Of a stretch of 53,453 nucleotides of DNA, positions 35,237-44,161 are shown piece by piece; position 1 is the first letter of the stretch; each line of letters opens with the position of its first letter. The stretch is from Sphingobacteriaceae bacterium (GTDB taxonomy: Bacteria > Bacteroidota > Bacteroidia > Sphingobacteriales > Sphingobacteriaceae). The notes beneath the pieces were generated by a model. It was given only the letters and a program-made list of their open reading frames with translations. It searched no databases and was not told where the DNA came from. The position numbers were made by a program, and so were the translations under genes. The stretch spans positions 1 through 53,453 of the forward strand of contig JAHEGO010000003.1 of NCBI GenBank assembly GCA_024645045.1, in the 5' to 3' direction.

Positions 35237-36459
35237 TATCGGATTATTTCTTGCATTATTTTTTCGGTCGCACCTTTGCTTGCGCCGATAAATGCTGCAC
35301 TTTTTTCGCAGGCTGCTTGATAATTACTTTCGTTGTCGAAAAGCGTGGCAATGGCTAATTTTAAGGTGCTTTCGTCACTTATGCTTTTTGCAGCACCTAA
35401 TGCAATTAAACTTTTTGCTTCTTCAAATTTATGGTATTTGGGTCCAAAAATTACGGGCTTTCCAAATGCTGCCGCCTCTAAAGTATTGTGAATGCCTGCG
35501 CCAAATCCACCACCGATATAAGCTATGCTTGCATATTGATAGAGTGAACTCAGCATGCCAATATTATCGATAATTAATACACGTGCTGCATTAATATTTA
35601 GCAAATTTGCTTCGCTATAGCGAATGCAAGTTGCTGGGAATAAAGAAATAATGGATTGAATATTTGATTCTTTTATTTCGTGAGGAGCAATAATAAATTT
35701 AAAGTTGCTTGATTTGCAAAGTGTCGCTATTAATTTTTCATCAGCTGGCCAAGAACTTCCCGCAAGAAATATCGCGTGGTCTTTGGCAAATTGTGCGACA
35801 ATTGCATTGGGTGTTTGCTTTTTTGCATTGGCTGCAACCCTGTCAAACCGAGTATCTCCGGTAACTAGCGCATTTTTTATACCAATGCTTTGAAGTAGTT
35901 TTTCACTAGCATCATTTTGTACAAAAAAGTAAGTAACGCAATTTAAAATACTTCGGTAAAAAGCGCCATACCATTTAAAGAACATTTGCTCTTTTCTAAA
36001 TATGCCAGAAATGATAAATAAAGGAATTTTCTTTTCTGCTAAAGTATTAAAATAGAAATACCAAAATTCATATTTTGTAAAATACACCTGCGAGGGATTG
36101 ATCAATTCAATCGTTTTTTTAGATCGATTGGCGCCATCCATGGGTAAATAAAATACGTAGTCTGCTGCGCTGTGGTTTTTTCTAGCTTCATATCCAGAAG
36201 GGGAGAAAAAAGTCATCACAATTTTATGATTTGGAAAAGCAAGTTTAACTGCTTCTTGTACAGGTCTGCCTTGTTCAAACTCTCCTAGAGAAGCATAGTG
36301 AAACCAAATTCTCTGTTCACCGCTTTTTAAAGTCAAGCGCATTTCTTCAAATACATTTACCCTTCCTTTAACCCATAATTTGGCTTTAGAATGAAAGATG
36401 CTTGCAATGCGAATGCCTATTGTGTAAAGGAATAACCCAAGTTGATAAATGATGCGCAT
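35233..36459 (-). CDS. waaA: 3-deoxy-D-manno-octulosonic acid (Kdo) transferase
   Basis: WaaA/KdtA transfers Kdo from CMP-Kdo to lipid A precursors, completing the inner core of lipopolysaccharide. The 408-aa length is typical of this GT30 family. A membrane-associated N-terminus is followed by WFHYASLGEFEQGRP, with the catalytic base Glu60. The C-terminal Rossmann half has IDNIGMLSSLYQYA and the nucleotide-binding YIGGGFGAGIHNTLEAAAFGKPVIFGP region (conserved GGG and E). Only one domain pair is present, so whether it adds one or two Kdo is not deducible. Its ATG overlaps the stop of the upstream barrel gene by one base, and its 3' end overlaps the TonB receptor tail to tail. Confidence 0.95.
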   Translation of the reverse strand: MRIIYQLGLFLYTIGIRIASIFHSKAKLWVKGRVNVFEEMRLTLKSGEQRIWFHYASLGEFEQGRPVQEAVKLAFPNHKIVMTFFSPSGYEARKNHSAADYVFYLPMDGANRSKKTIELINPSQVYFTKYEFWYFYFNTLAEKKIPLFIISGIFRKEQMFFKWYGAFYRSILNCVTYFFVQNDASEKLLQSIGIKNALVTGDTRFDRVAANAKKQTPNAIVAQFAKDHAIFLAGSSWPADEKLIATLCKSSNFKFIIAPHEIKESNIQSIISLFPATCIRYSEANLLNINAARVLIIDNIGMLSSLYQYASIAYIGGGFGAGIHNTLEAAAFGKPVIFGPKYHKFEEAKSLIALGAAKSISDESTLKLAIATLFDNESNYQAACEKSAAFIGASKGATEKIMQEIIRY

Positions 36460-37229
36460 TATTTGTAGTAGAATTCTTTAGGCATGCGTTTGTATAAAGG
36501 AATAATCAATCCAAACTTTAAGCCTATTAAATAATCTTTTCTTTTTTGAAGGTCTTGGCTTTGGCTAAAAAAATCATAGCTTCTTCTGCTTTGTGTAAAG
36601 GCTTGTGTAAAGTCAGCGCCAACATAAAAGTTGAATGTTTTTTGATTACTCATGTGCCAGTATCCAATAAACTCATTCAATGCAAGCCCATTGCTTAAAC
36701 GGTCGTAGCCCTTTTTAAAATCGTCTGTTAATTCAGGAATGTTATTTTCAATTACTTCAATTTGAATTTTATGTTGTAAAAACCCTAGGCCTGTTGTGAT
36801 TAAAATACCAGAGTTTTCATTAGGTCCAATTACAGGGAAAAGTTTTCCAACTTTTACATAAGTACTAAAACCTCTTTGAAACAAACGAACATCGCCAGCA
36901 TAACCTCCGTCTGTTAAAATATGTCCTTTGCTATTTCTAATGCTGTCTAAAATATTTGATTCGTTGATGTTATTTCCGAAATGGTAATTTAAATCAAATC
37001 CATAAAGCCAATTGTTGGCCATTTTTCTATTGAAATTTACTCCAACAGAGGAGCTATTGCCAAATCGATGGCTTAAATCACCCTTGGGTACATAAATACC
37101 GGCATTAACTGATAGGGCAGATATGCCAATTGACTCTGCCTTGAAACTTACGCGCTGTGCATATCCTATTGAAAATAAGCCAATAAGAAATAGGGTAAAA
37201 AAAAGCACTTTTGTATGTTTCATTTGCAT
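36459..37229 (-). CDS. predicted outer-membrane beta-barrel protein, function unknown
   Basis: A 256-aa protein with a signal peptide (MKHTKVLFFTLFLIGLFSIGYAQ, ending near residue 25) and alternating amphipathic strands: VGVNFNRKMANNWLYGFDLNY, FSTYVKVGKLFP, FNFYVGADFTQAF and a final YLIGLKFGLIIPLYKR. This fits a small outer-membrane barrel of the OmpW/OmpA-like class, common in Bacteroidota and rarely characterised. An alternative start two codons later (37223) gives the neater signal peptide. One-base overlap with waaA suggests a joint transcript and an outer-membrane or LPS-linked role. I do not recognise a named family. Confidence 0.75.
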   Translation of the reverse strand: MQMKHTKVLFFTLFLIGLFSIGYAQRVSFKAESIGISALSVNAGIYVPKGDLSHRFGNSSSVGVNFNRKMANNWLYGFDLNYHFGNNINESNILDSIRNSKGHILTDGGYAGDVRLFQRGFSTYVKVGKLFPVIGPNENSGILITTGLGFLQHKIQIEVIENNIPELTDDFKKGYDRLSNGLALNEFIGYWHMSNQKTFNFYVGADFTQAFTQSRRSYDFFSQSQDLQKRKDYLIGLKFGLIIPLYKRMPKEFYYK

Positions 37230-37283
37230 GGCTATTATTCAATTAATTTGCAGATCAATCCGTATATTCGTGGCTAATATCGC

Positions 37284-37300
37284 TAAAATTGACAATTTTA
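37284..37300. promoter_or_regulatory. perfect 17-bp palindrome in a divergent promoter region
   Basis: TAAAATTG-A-CAATTTTA has eight-base arms that are exact reverse complements around a single central A. It lies in the 138-bp gap between the minus-strand barrel/waaA genes and the plus-strand ugd operon, 55 bp from one start and 68 bp from the other. The shape is that of a dimeric regulator site. No TAnnTTTG box was found on either strand in the gap. Confidence 0.4.
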
Positions 37301-37367
37301 TTATTAACGCTCAATTTGTGCAATATTTATATCTAATTCAAGGTTTTTAATAAATATTTTTCAAAAT

Positions 37368-38684
37368 ATGAAGATTGCAGTTGTTGGAACGGGATATGTT
37401 GGCTTGGTTACCGGTACTTGTTTAGCTGAAGTTGGCATTCATGTAACTTGTATCGATATAGATCAAAAGAAAATAGATGGTTTAAAAAATGGCATCATGC
37501 CAATTTACGAACCAGGTTTAGAAGAGATGGTGGTTCGTAATTTTCAAAAAGGGAAATTAAATTTTTCTACTTCTTTGAAAGACACCATTGCCGGTTGTGA
37601 CGTTGCATTTATTGCAGTAGGAACGCCACCAGGTGAAGACGGAAGCGCCGATCTAAAATATGTACTAGGAGTTGCTAAAGAAATTGGTGAACACATGACA
37701 GACTATTTAGTGGTCGTAACCAAAAGTACAGTGCCAGTGGGTACCGCAAATTTAGTGCGTTCTACACTTGAAACTGCTTTACAAAATAGAAAGGTTAATT
37801 TGGAATTTGATGTAGCATCTAATCCTGAATTTTTAAAAGAAGGTGCAGCAGTAGATGATTTTTTAAAACCAGATAGAATTGTTATTGGCGTTTCTTCTAC
37901 CCGTGCAGCAGACGTATTAAAAAAATTATACAAACCATTTGTGTTGAATGGCCATCCAATTATTGCCATGGATATACCATCTGCTGAAATGACTAAGTAT
38001 GCTGCAAATGCGATGTTAGCGACTAAAATTTCATTTATGAACGACATTGCAAACTTATGTGAAATAATGGGTGCAGATGTAAACATGGTAAGAAAAGGAA
38101 TTGGTTCTGATCCGCGCATTGGAAATAAATTTATTTACCCAGGCATCGGTTATGGTGGTTCTTGTTTTCCTAAAGATGTAAAAGCACTTATTCAAACAGC
38201 ATACGAAAATGGATACCATATGGGTGTGCTGAAAGCAGTAGAAGAAGTGAACGATAAACAAAAATCTGTTTTATTCGAAAAGGTAATGCGTCATTTTGAT
38301 GGCAACCTAAAAGGTAAAACTTTTGCCATGTGGGGTTTGTCTTTTAAACCAAAAACAGATGACATGCGTGAAGCGCCTTCTTTGGTAATTATTGAAAAGT
38401 TATTGGCACAAGGTGCAACTGTTAAAGTGCACGATCCAATTGCGATGAAAGAAGCAAAACACATTTTAGGAGATAAAGTAGTTTTTTGTGAAAGCCAAGA
38501 ATTGGCCATTTCCAGTGCAGACGCGCTTTTGATCGTAACGGAATGGTCTGATTACCGTTCACCTGATTTAAAAGAATTGAAAGCAAGCTTGATAAATGCA
38601 GTTGTTTTTGATGGTCGAAATATTTTTGATGCAACAGAAATGCGCGAGCATGGATTTACTTATTACGGAATTGGAATAAACTAA
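37368..38684 (+). CDS. ugd: UDP-glucose 6-dehydrogenase
   Basis: Ugd oxidises UDP-glucose twice with NAD to UDP-glucuronate. At 438 aa it has the N-terminal NAD motif [10 protein letters not shown], the [10 protein letters not shown]-type segment (here [16 protein letters not shown]), and the catalytic Cys266 in YGGSCFPKD. The C-terminal UDP-binding domain contains [17 protein letters not shown]. It leads a run of four nucleotide-sugar genes. Its product is the substrate of the decarboxylase encoded 2 bp downstream, so the first two genes form a direct two-step path from UDP-glucose to UDP-xylose. Confidence 0.97.
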   Translation: MKIAVVGTGYVGLVTGTCLAEVGIHVTCIDIDQKKIDGLKNGIMPIYEPGLEEMVVRNFQKGKLNFSTSLKDTIAGCDVAFIAVGTPPGEDGSADLKYVLGVAKEIGEHMTDYLVVVTKSTVPVGTANLVRSTLETALQNRKVNLEFDVASNPEFLKEGAAVDDFLKPDRIVIGVSSTRAADVLKKLYKPFVLNGHPIIAMDIPSAEMTKYAANAMLATKISFMNDIANLCEIMGADVNMVRKGIGSDPRIGNKFIYPGIGYGGSCFPKDVKALIQTAYENGYHMGVLKAVEEVNDKQKSVLFEKVMRHFDGNLKGKTFAMWGLSFKPKTDDMREAPSLVIIEKLLAQGATVKVHDPIAMKEAKHILGDKVVFCESQELAISSADALLIVTEWSDYRSPDLKELKASLINAVVFDGRNIFDATEMREHGFTYYGIGIN

Positions 38685-38686
38685 TT

Positions 38687-39667
38687 ATGAAATCAAAAAG
38701 AGTTTTAATTACAGGTGCTGCAGGATTTTTAGGGTCTCATCTTTGTGATCGTTTTATCAAAGAAGGATTCCGTGTGGTAGCCATGGATAATTTAATTACG
38801 GGTTCACTCAATAATATTGAACACCTATTTAAGTTAGAAGCTTTTGAATTTTACCACCACGATGTATCTAAATTTGTGCATGTGCCCGGTGAGATCGATT
38901 ATATTTTACATTTTGCTTCACCAGCAAGTCCGATTGATTATTTGAAAATTCCAATTCAAACATTGAAAGTAGGTTCTTTAGGCACGCATAATTTATTGGG
39001 TCTTGCGAAAGCAAAAAAAGCTAGAATGTTGATTGCTTCTACTTCTGAAGTATATGGCGACCCAACAGTACATCCGCAAACTGAAGATTACTGGGGTAAT
39101 GTAAACCCGGTAGGCCCGCGTGGTGTATATGACGAAGCAAAACGTTTTCAAGAAGCCATGACCATGGCATATCATACTTTTCATGGTTTGGAAACTAGAA
39201 TAGTTAGAATTTTTAACACCTATGGTCCACGCATGAGACTGAATGATGGCAGGGTTTTACCCACATTTATTGGTCAAGCATTACGCGGAGAAGATTTAAC
39301 TGCATATGGCGATGGTTCACAAACCAGGTCGTTTTGTTATGTAGATGATTTGGTGGAAGGCATATACCGTTTACTTTTTAGCGACTACGCATATCCGGTA
39401 AATATTGGTAACCCAGATGAAATTACCATTGCAGAATTTGCAGAAGAAATTATCAAATTAACTGGTGCGCAACAAAAAATTATTTTTGAACCGTTACCAC
39501 AAGACGATCCAAAACAAAGAAGACCAGATATTTCAAAAGCAATAGAATTATTAGATTGGACGCCAAAAGTGAATAGGGCAGAAGGTTTGAAGCTGACTTA
39601 CGAATATTTTAAATCTTTGCCGAATAAAGATTTGAAGCCTAAAGATTTTGTTTCATACAATAAATAA
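38687..39667 (+). CDS. uxs: UDP-glucuronate decarboxylase (UDP-xylose synthase)
   Basis: A 326-aa extended short-chain dehydrogenase with GAAGFLGSH as NAD motif, the active-site STSEVYGDP and the catalytic Tyr/Lys in YDEAK. The UXS branch is marked by [13 protein letters not shown] and by [17 protein letters not shown], which differ from dTDP-glucose dehydratase. It converts UDP-glucuronate to UDP-xylose, for polysaccharide or glycoprotein synthesis. It sits 2 bp after ugd and 1 bp before galE, so the genes are translationally linked. Confidence 0.93.
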   Translation: MKSKRVLITGAAGFLGSHLCDRFIKEGFRVVAMDNLITGSLNNIEHLFKLEAFEFYHHDVSKFVHVPGEIDYILHFASPASPIDYLKIPIQTLKVGSLGTHNLLGLAKAKKARMLIASTSEVYGDPTVHPQTEDYWGNVNPVGPRGVYDEAKRFQEAMTMAYHTFHGLETRIVRIFNTYGPRMRLNDGRVLPTFIGQALRGEDLTAYGDGSQTRSFCYVDDLVEGIYRLLFSDYAYPVNIGNPDEITIAEFAEEIIKLTGAQQKIIFEPLPQDDPKQRRPDISKAIELLDWTPKVNRAEGLKLTYEYFKSLPNKDLKPKDFVSYNK

Positions 39668-39668
39668 G

Positions 39669-40691
39669 ATGAAGAAAATTTTAGTAACAGGTGGTACAGG
39701 CTATATCGGTTCCCATACGGTCATCGAATTGATCAAATTGGGATACGAAGTTTTAGTGATTGATAATTTATCAAATTCTAAAGCAGAAGTAATAGATATT
39801 ATTGAAAGCATTACCACTGTTAGGCCTTACTTTGAAAAAATTGAAATGTGTGATAAAATTGCATTGGCAAATTTTTTCAGTAAGCATGCAGACATCGACG
39901 CAGTCATTCATTTTGCTGGCATGTTACAAGTTGCAGAGTCTGTAGAAAATCCATTGAAATATTACCATAACAACATGTTCTCTACTATCAATTTATTAGA
40001 ATGCATGGTGGCGTATAAAATTAAAAATATTGTATTCTCTTCGTCTTGCACGGTTTACGGAAACCCAACACAGTTGCCAGTTACAGAAACAGCACCGGTG
40101 CAAAAAGCGATGTCGCCTTATGGTAATACCAAACAAATGGGAGAAGAAGTGTTAGAGAATGTTTCTAAAGCAAACGATATAAATGTAATTACCTTAAGGT
40201 ATTTTAATCCAATTGGCGCGCACGATTCTGCAAGAATTGGAGAGATACAACATGGAGTGCCGCATCATTTAATTCCATACATCACCGAAACGGCTGTTGG
40301 AAAAAGAAAACAGTTGAATGTTTTTGGTGGCGATTACAAAACACACGATGGCACTTGTGTACGTGATTATATTCATGTAGTTGATCTTGCAAAGGCGCAT
40401 ATAGCGGCTATTTCAAGATTGATTGACAATAAGAATGAACAGAAAATGGAGATTTATAATATTGGTACTGGATTAGGTTATTCGGTGCTTGATATTATTG
40501 GCGCATTTGAAAAGGCAACAGGTTTAAAAATAAATTATCAAATTGTAGATAGAAGACCAGGTGATGTGGAAGCGGTTTACGCAGACACCAGTTTGGCAGA
40601 ACAAAAATTAAATTGGAAAGCATCATTGGGCATCGAAGATATGATGCGCAGTGCATGGAATTGGGAACAAGCGCTCGGCGCAAAAAAATAA
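39669..40691 (+). CDS. galE: UDP-glucose 4-epimerase
   Basis: GalE interconverts UDP-glucose and UDP-galactose. I place the start at ATG 39669 (MKKILVTGGTGYIGSH), 340 aa. An in-frame ATG at 39648 would add seven residues inside the uxs gene. Seen: Rossmann GGTGYIGSH, HFAGMLQVAESV, the active-site SSCTVYGNP and the catalytic Tyr/Lys in SPYGNTK, then RYFNPIGAHDS and RDYIHVVDLAKAH. All match the GalE family rather than the decarboxylase next door. The order uxs-galE-rfbB with 1-4 bp gaps indicates one operon. Confidence 0.95.
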   Translation: MKKILVTGGTGYIGSHTVIELIKLGYEVLVIDNLSNSKAEVIDIIESITTVRPYFEKIEMCDKIALANFFSKHADIDAVIHFAGMLQVAESVENPLKYYHNNMFSTINLLECMVAYKIKNIVFSSSCTVYGNPTQLPVTETAPVQKAMSPYGNTKQMGEEVLENVSKANDINVITLRYFNPIGAHDSARIGEIQHGVPHHLIPYITETAVGKRKQLNVFGGDYKTHDGTCVRDYIHVVDLAKAHIAAISRLIDNKNEQKMEIYNIGTGLGYSVLDIIGAFEKATGLKINYQIVDRRPGDVEAVYADTSLAEQKLNWKASLGIEDMMRSAWNWEQALGAKK

Positions 40692-40695
40692 AATT

Positions 40696-41766
40696 ATGCA
40701 TTCATTCAAAAACATCGTTATTACCGGAGCTGCCGGATTCATTGGTTCACATGTAATTCGTTTATTCGTTAATAAATATCCTAATACGCATTTTTATAAT
40801 TTAGACAAATTGACTTATGCTGGCAATTTGGCTAATTTAACAGACATCGAAAATAAATCGAATTATACTTTTTTGAAAGCAGACATTGTGGATGCAAATC
40901 AAATAGATGAATTATTTCAAAAATATCAATTTGATGCAGTGATTCATTTAGCCGCTGAGTCGCATGTAGACCGTTCCATCTTAGACCCAACGGCTTTTGT
41001 AATGACCAATGTAATTGGAACTGTAAATTTATTAAACAGTGCTAAGAAGTTGTGGAAGAGCGAAGCGCATCAAAACAATCCGCATCGTTTTTACCATGTT
41101 TCAACAGATGAAGTTTATGGAACACTTGGCGAAACAGGCATGTTTACTGAAACAACAAGCTACGATCCACATTCTCCTTACTCTGCATCAAAAGCAAGTT
41201 CAGATCATTTTGTAAGAGCATACCACGATACGTATCAAATGGATTGTGTGATTTCTAATTGTTCAAACAATTATGGATCCTTTCATTTTCCTGAAAAATT
41301 AATTCCATTGTCTATCAATAATATCAAAAATAATTTGCCAATTCCAATTTATGGAAAAGGAGAAAATGTGAGAGATTGGTTATGGGTAGAAGACCACGCG
41401 CGTGCAATTGATGTAATTTTCAACGGCGCAAAGCCAGGTGCTACTTACAACATAGGCGGACACAACGAATGGACCAACATCGATTTGATTCATTTATTAT
41501 GTAAAATAATGGACGAGAAATTGGGTCGTGAAGCAGGTACTTCTGCAAAATTAATTACTTACGTAACCGATCGTGCAGGACACGATTTACGTTACGCCAT
41601 CGACTCTTCAAAATTGCAAAATGAATTGGGATGGAAACCTAGTCTACAATTCGAAGAAGGATTAGCGAAAACAGTTGATTGGTATTTGCAAAATGAAGAA
41701 TGGTTAACGAATGTAACTTCTGGTAATTACCAAAACTATTACGCAAACCAATACCACAACCGTTAA
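40696..41766 (+). CDS. rfbB: dTDP-glucose 4,6-dehydratase
   Basis: RfbB/RmlB removes water from dTDP-glucose to give dTDP-4-keto-6-deoxyglucose, the entry to dTDP-rhamnose and other deoxysugars. ATG 40696 gives 356 aa. An in-frame ATG at 40651 lies inside galE and would add 15 residues before the NAD strand. Motifs: GAAGFIGSH, HLAAESHVDRSI, the catalytic STDEVYG and YSASK, SNCSNNYG, PEKLIPL and GENVRDWLWVEDHA. The partners rfbA, rfbC and rfbD are not in the window. The gene ends 6 bp from the convergent permease gene with no terminator visible. Confidence 0.96.
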   Translation: MHSFKNIVITGAAGFIGSHVIRLFVNKYPNTHFYNLDKLTYAGNLANLTDIENKSNYTFLKADIVDANQIDELFQKYQFDAVIHLAAESHVDRSILDPTAFVMTNVIGTVNLLNSAKKLWKSEAHQNNPHRFYHVSTDEVYGTLGETGMFTETTSYDPHSPYSASKASSDHFVRAYHDTYQMDCVISNCSNNYGSFHFPEKLIPLSINNIKNNLPIPIYGKGENVRDWLWVEDHARAIDVIFNGAKPGATYNIGGHNEWTNIDLIHLLCKIMDEKLGREAGTSAKLITYVTDRAGHDLRYAIDSSKLQNELGWKPSLQFEEGLAKTVDWYLQNEEWLTNVTSGNYQNYYANQYHNR

Positions 41767-41772
41767 GGGTTT

Positions 41773-43008
41773 TTATTCGTGTCGAAGTGCCTCTACTGGG
41801 TCTAATTTAGCTGCTTTCATTGCAGGATAAAAACCTGCAAAAAGCCCAACAAGCATGCACAATGCAATGCCACTGAACATCCACAACCAAGGAACAATAA
41901 AGCCTCCGCCAATTACCATTGACATTAAATTGCCTATGACAATTCCTAAAATGATTCCGCCAATTCCACCCAATTGACAAATCACAATGGCTTCGATTAA
42001 AAATTGTCTTCTGATAACACCAGGTGTTGCACCCATGGCTTTTCTTAAACCAATTTCTTTGGTTCTTTCGGTAACTGAAACCAACATGATATTCATTAGG
42101 CCAATTGATGCACCTAATAAAGTAATGATGCCAATGATGGTTGCCGCAATGGTGATGAATTTTAAATTATCAATGAGTGAACTCGCTAAGCTATCGCTCT
42201 GCGTAATTTGAAAATTATTTTCTTCGCTGGTATTTAATTTTCTGATATTTCTAAAAATACCCGTTCCTTCTGAAACGGCTGCGCTAAGTAAATTTCCATC
42301 GTTCACCATTGCCGTAATAGTATAAGATGTTGATGGATTAGTATTAATTTGTTTTCCTTTTAATAGCGGAATAATACAAACCTTATCGCCGCCAAAGCCC
42401 ATGCTGCTGCCCTTTTCAGCAAGTACGCCAATAACCCTAAACTTATCACTTCCAATGGAAATAATGTTTCCTTCGGCAACTCCGTTTTTAAATAAGGTCT
42501 TTTTGACTTCGTGGCCGATAATTGCAACTCCGGTGCCAAATTCTTGTTCTGTGGTGGAAAAATTTCTACCCTCAGCTAATTTGTAGCCAGCGGTAAATAA
42601 ATAATTAGCATCAGATGCAATGATTAAAATATTTGGATTGGTTTTGGTTGAATTAAATTTTACCGTTGCAGCAAATGACGCAAATGAAGAAACTGAAACT
42701 GTTGCAGGGAAAGTAAATTTTTCTTTAAAGTCTGAGGCCTGTTCGTAAGTAATGTTGTCGAATCTTTTTTGTTTGGCTCTGCCGCCGCCAATATGAATAC
42801 TTCCCGAGCCTCTATTTCTAATACTGTAGGAGTTAGCGCCCATACTTGCAAAGTTTTCGTTGATGGATTTTTTCATTCCATCAATAGAAGTCAAAATACC
42901 AACTAATGCCATGATGCCAATAGCAATGATTAGCGCAGTTAATACTGTACGCAATTTATTGTCATTGATAGAGCCAAAGGCTACTTTGATATTGTCTTTC
43001 AGTTTCAT
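41773..43008 (-). CDS. ABC transporter permease, MacB/FtsX type
   Basis: A 411-aa permease with one N-terminal helix (about 20-42), a large periplasmic MacB-PCD-type domain (about 45-265), and three C-terminal helices in an FtsX domain (about 280-405). Typical features are ALIIAIGIMALVGILTSIDGM at the start and the coupling region SVTERTKEIGLRKAMGAT before the second helix. The end, AMKAAKLDPVEALRHE, is characteristic. Such permeases, with a cognate ATPase, act in mechanotransmission, for example macrolide or toxin export or lipoprotein release. No ATPase or membrane-fusion protein gene is adjacent, so the partner and substrate cannot be given. Co-direction with the Fe-S carrier gene upstream is probably incidental because a terminator lies between. 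Confidence 0.93.
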   Translation of the reverse strand: MKLKDNIKVAFGSINDNKLRTVLTALIIAIGIMALVGILTSIDGMKKSINENFASMGANSYSIRNRGSGSIHIGGGRAKQKRFDNITYEQASDFKEKFTFPATVSVSSFASFAATVKFNSTKTNPNILIIASDANYLFTAGYKLAEGRNFSTTEQEFGTGVAIIGHEVKKTLFKNGVAEGNIISIGSDKFRVIGVLAEKGSSMGFGGDKVCIIPLLKGKQINTNPSTSYTITAMVNDGNLLSAAVSEGTGIFRNIRKLNTSEENNFQITQSDSLASSLIDNLKFITIAATIIGIITLLGASIGLMNIMLVSVTERTKEIGLRKAMGATPGVIRRQFLIEAIVICQLGGIGGIILGIVIGNLMSMVIGGGFIVPWLWMFSGIALCMLVGLFAGFYPAMKAAKLDPVEALRHE

Positions 43009-43073
43009 GGTTTACTAAAATACATTTATGCTTTTAAATGCGGGTATTTATACGAAATTGTTACGCAAATTGA

Positions 43074-43101
43074 TAAAAAAAAGGAGCCATTTGGCTCCTT
43101 T
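43074..43101 (-). terminator. intrinsic terminator of the A-type Fe-S carrier gene
   Basis: Read on the minus strand, AAAGGAGCC and GGCTCCTTT (43080-43088 and 43093-43101 on plus) form a perfect 9-bp stem with a four-base loop, followed by a run of eight or more T. It lies 19 bp after the stop of the gene ending at 43120, and separates it from the permease gene. Confidence 0.85.
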
Positions 43102-43119
43102 GAATAAGATAAGGCTAGT

Positions 43120-43479
43120 TTAAGCGCTAAAAGAGCTGCCACAACCGCAAGTGCTGGTCGCATTCGGATTGTTAAATGTAAATCCTCTGGCGTTTAGGCC
43201 ATCTTGAAAATCTACTTCTGTTCCTAATAAATATAAACCATGAGATTTATTCATAAAGACTTTTACTCCATCAATTTCGAATTCTTGGTCTTTGTCTTGT
43301 TTCTTGTCAAATCCAATGGTATAAGTCATTCCAGAGCATCCACCACCATCAACGCCAACCCTCAAACCAAACTCTTCACTTAATTCTTTTTCAGACATCA
43401 ATTTCTTTACCTCTTTTACCGCATTTGGACTAAGGGTGACAGGGGTAAAGGTGCCGGTTGTTTTTGTTGCTGTTTCCAT
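43120..43479 (-). CDS. A-type iron-sulfur cluster carrier (IscA/SufA/HesB family)
   Basis: A 119-aa HesB/IscA-type protein that carries and delivers Fe-S clusters to apo-enzymes. The three cluster cysteines are present: Cys48 in GGGCSGMTY, and Cys111 and Cys113 in STCGCGSSF at the C-terminus. A poorly conserved N-terminal extension of about 15 Thr-rich residues precedes the domain. The gene stands alone with a near-perfect consensus promoter and its own terminator, not within an isc or suf operon. The name IscA, SufA or ErpA cannot be decided from sequence. Clients in this window could include IspH, a [4Fe-4S] enzyme. Confidence 0.93.
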   Translation of the reverse strand: METATKTTGTFTPVTLSPNAVKEVKKLMSEKELSEEFGLRVGVDGGGCSGMTYTIGFDKKQDKDQEFEIDGVKVFMNKSHGLYLLGTEVDFQDGLNARGFTFNNPNATSTCGCGSSFSA

Positions 43480-43500
43480 TTTCTAAAATTATCAATTGTA

Positions 43501-43530
43501 CAAAAATACATCTATACACTCTTATTACAA
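43501..43530 (-). promoter_or_regulatory. consensus Bacteroidota promoter of the A-type Fe-S carrier gene
   Basis: On the minus strand TTG (43530-43528) is separated by exactly 19 bp from TATTTTTG (43508-43501), matching TTG-N19-TAnnTTTG. Transcription would begin near 43494, about 15 bp before the ATG at 43479. Confidence 0.7.
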
Positions 43531-43627
43531 ACACCTTATCCTATTTGTTTCAGAATTTCTTAAATTTTTAAAATCATTGCGCCTTTAGCCTATTTTTCGC
43601 ACATTTGTATGCATAAAATTATATCAT

Positions 43628-44158
43628 ATGGATTGGTCAATCTTTTCTTTAGAATTGTTGAAATTAATAATTCCTTCATTAATCGTTTTTTTAACAGCCT
43701 ATTATATCATTACTTCTTATTTGGAGAGTGACTACAATAAAAAAATGTTGGAATTGAAATTAGCCAATCAAAATAACTTATTGCCTTTGCGTTTGCAGGC
43801 ATATGAACGATTGACTATTTTCATTGAGCGCATCAATCCAAGCGCCATGATTTTAAGAACGCATGTAAATGGTTTATCTGCAAGAGAATTTCACCAAATA
43901 TTAGTGCAAGATATTCGTGCAGAGTTTGACCACAATGTGGCACAACAAATGTATGTGGCTCCTCAAACTTGGACTATGATTAAAACGACTAAAGAGGATA
44001 CCATCAACTTAATTAATTTTGCCTATAACTCACTTCCAAAAGAAGCGACAAGCGTAGAATTAAGTAAACAAATATTTGAGAGTTTAGCAACCGCCGAGCG
44101 CAATCCGCATGAAGTGGCCATTGCAATGATTCGCACAGAAGTACAAACACTTTTTTAA
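43628..44158 (+). CDS. membrane-anchored hypothetical protein (possibly DUF7935-like)
   Basis: A 176-aa protein with one N-terminal membrane helix (about 8-32, LLKLIIPSLIVFLTAYYIITSYL). A cytoplasmic helical domain follows, with the stretch NLLPLRLQAYERLTIFIERINP and a conserved-looking middle EFHQILVQDIRAEFDHNVAQQMYV. I have seen this protein type in Bacteroidota immediately before a methylmalonyl-CoA mutase gene and think it corresponds to the domain called DUF7935, but that name is from memory. Function is unknown. The start ATG follows a 148-bp divergent gap. It ends 3 bp before the mutase gene, so the pair is likely co-transcribed. Confidence 0.75.
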   Translation: MDWSIFSLELLKLIIPSLIVFLTAYYIITSYLESDYNKKMLELKLANQNNLLPLRLQAYERLTIFIERINPSAMILRTHVNGLSAREFHQILVQDIRAEFDHNVAQQMYVAPQTWTMIKTTKEDTINLINFAYNSLPKEATSVELSKQIFESLATAERNPHEVAIAMIRTEVQTLF

Positions 44159-44161
44159 TTT

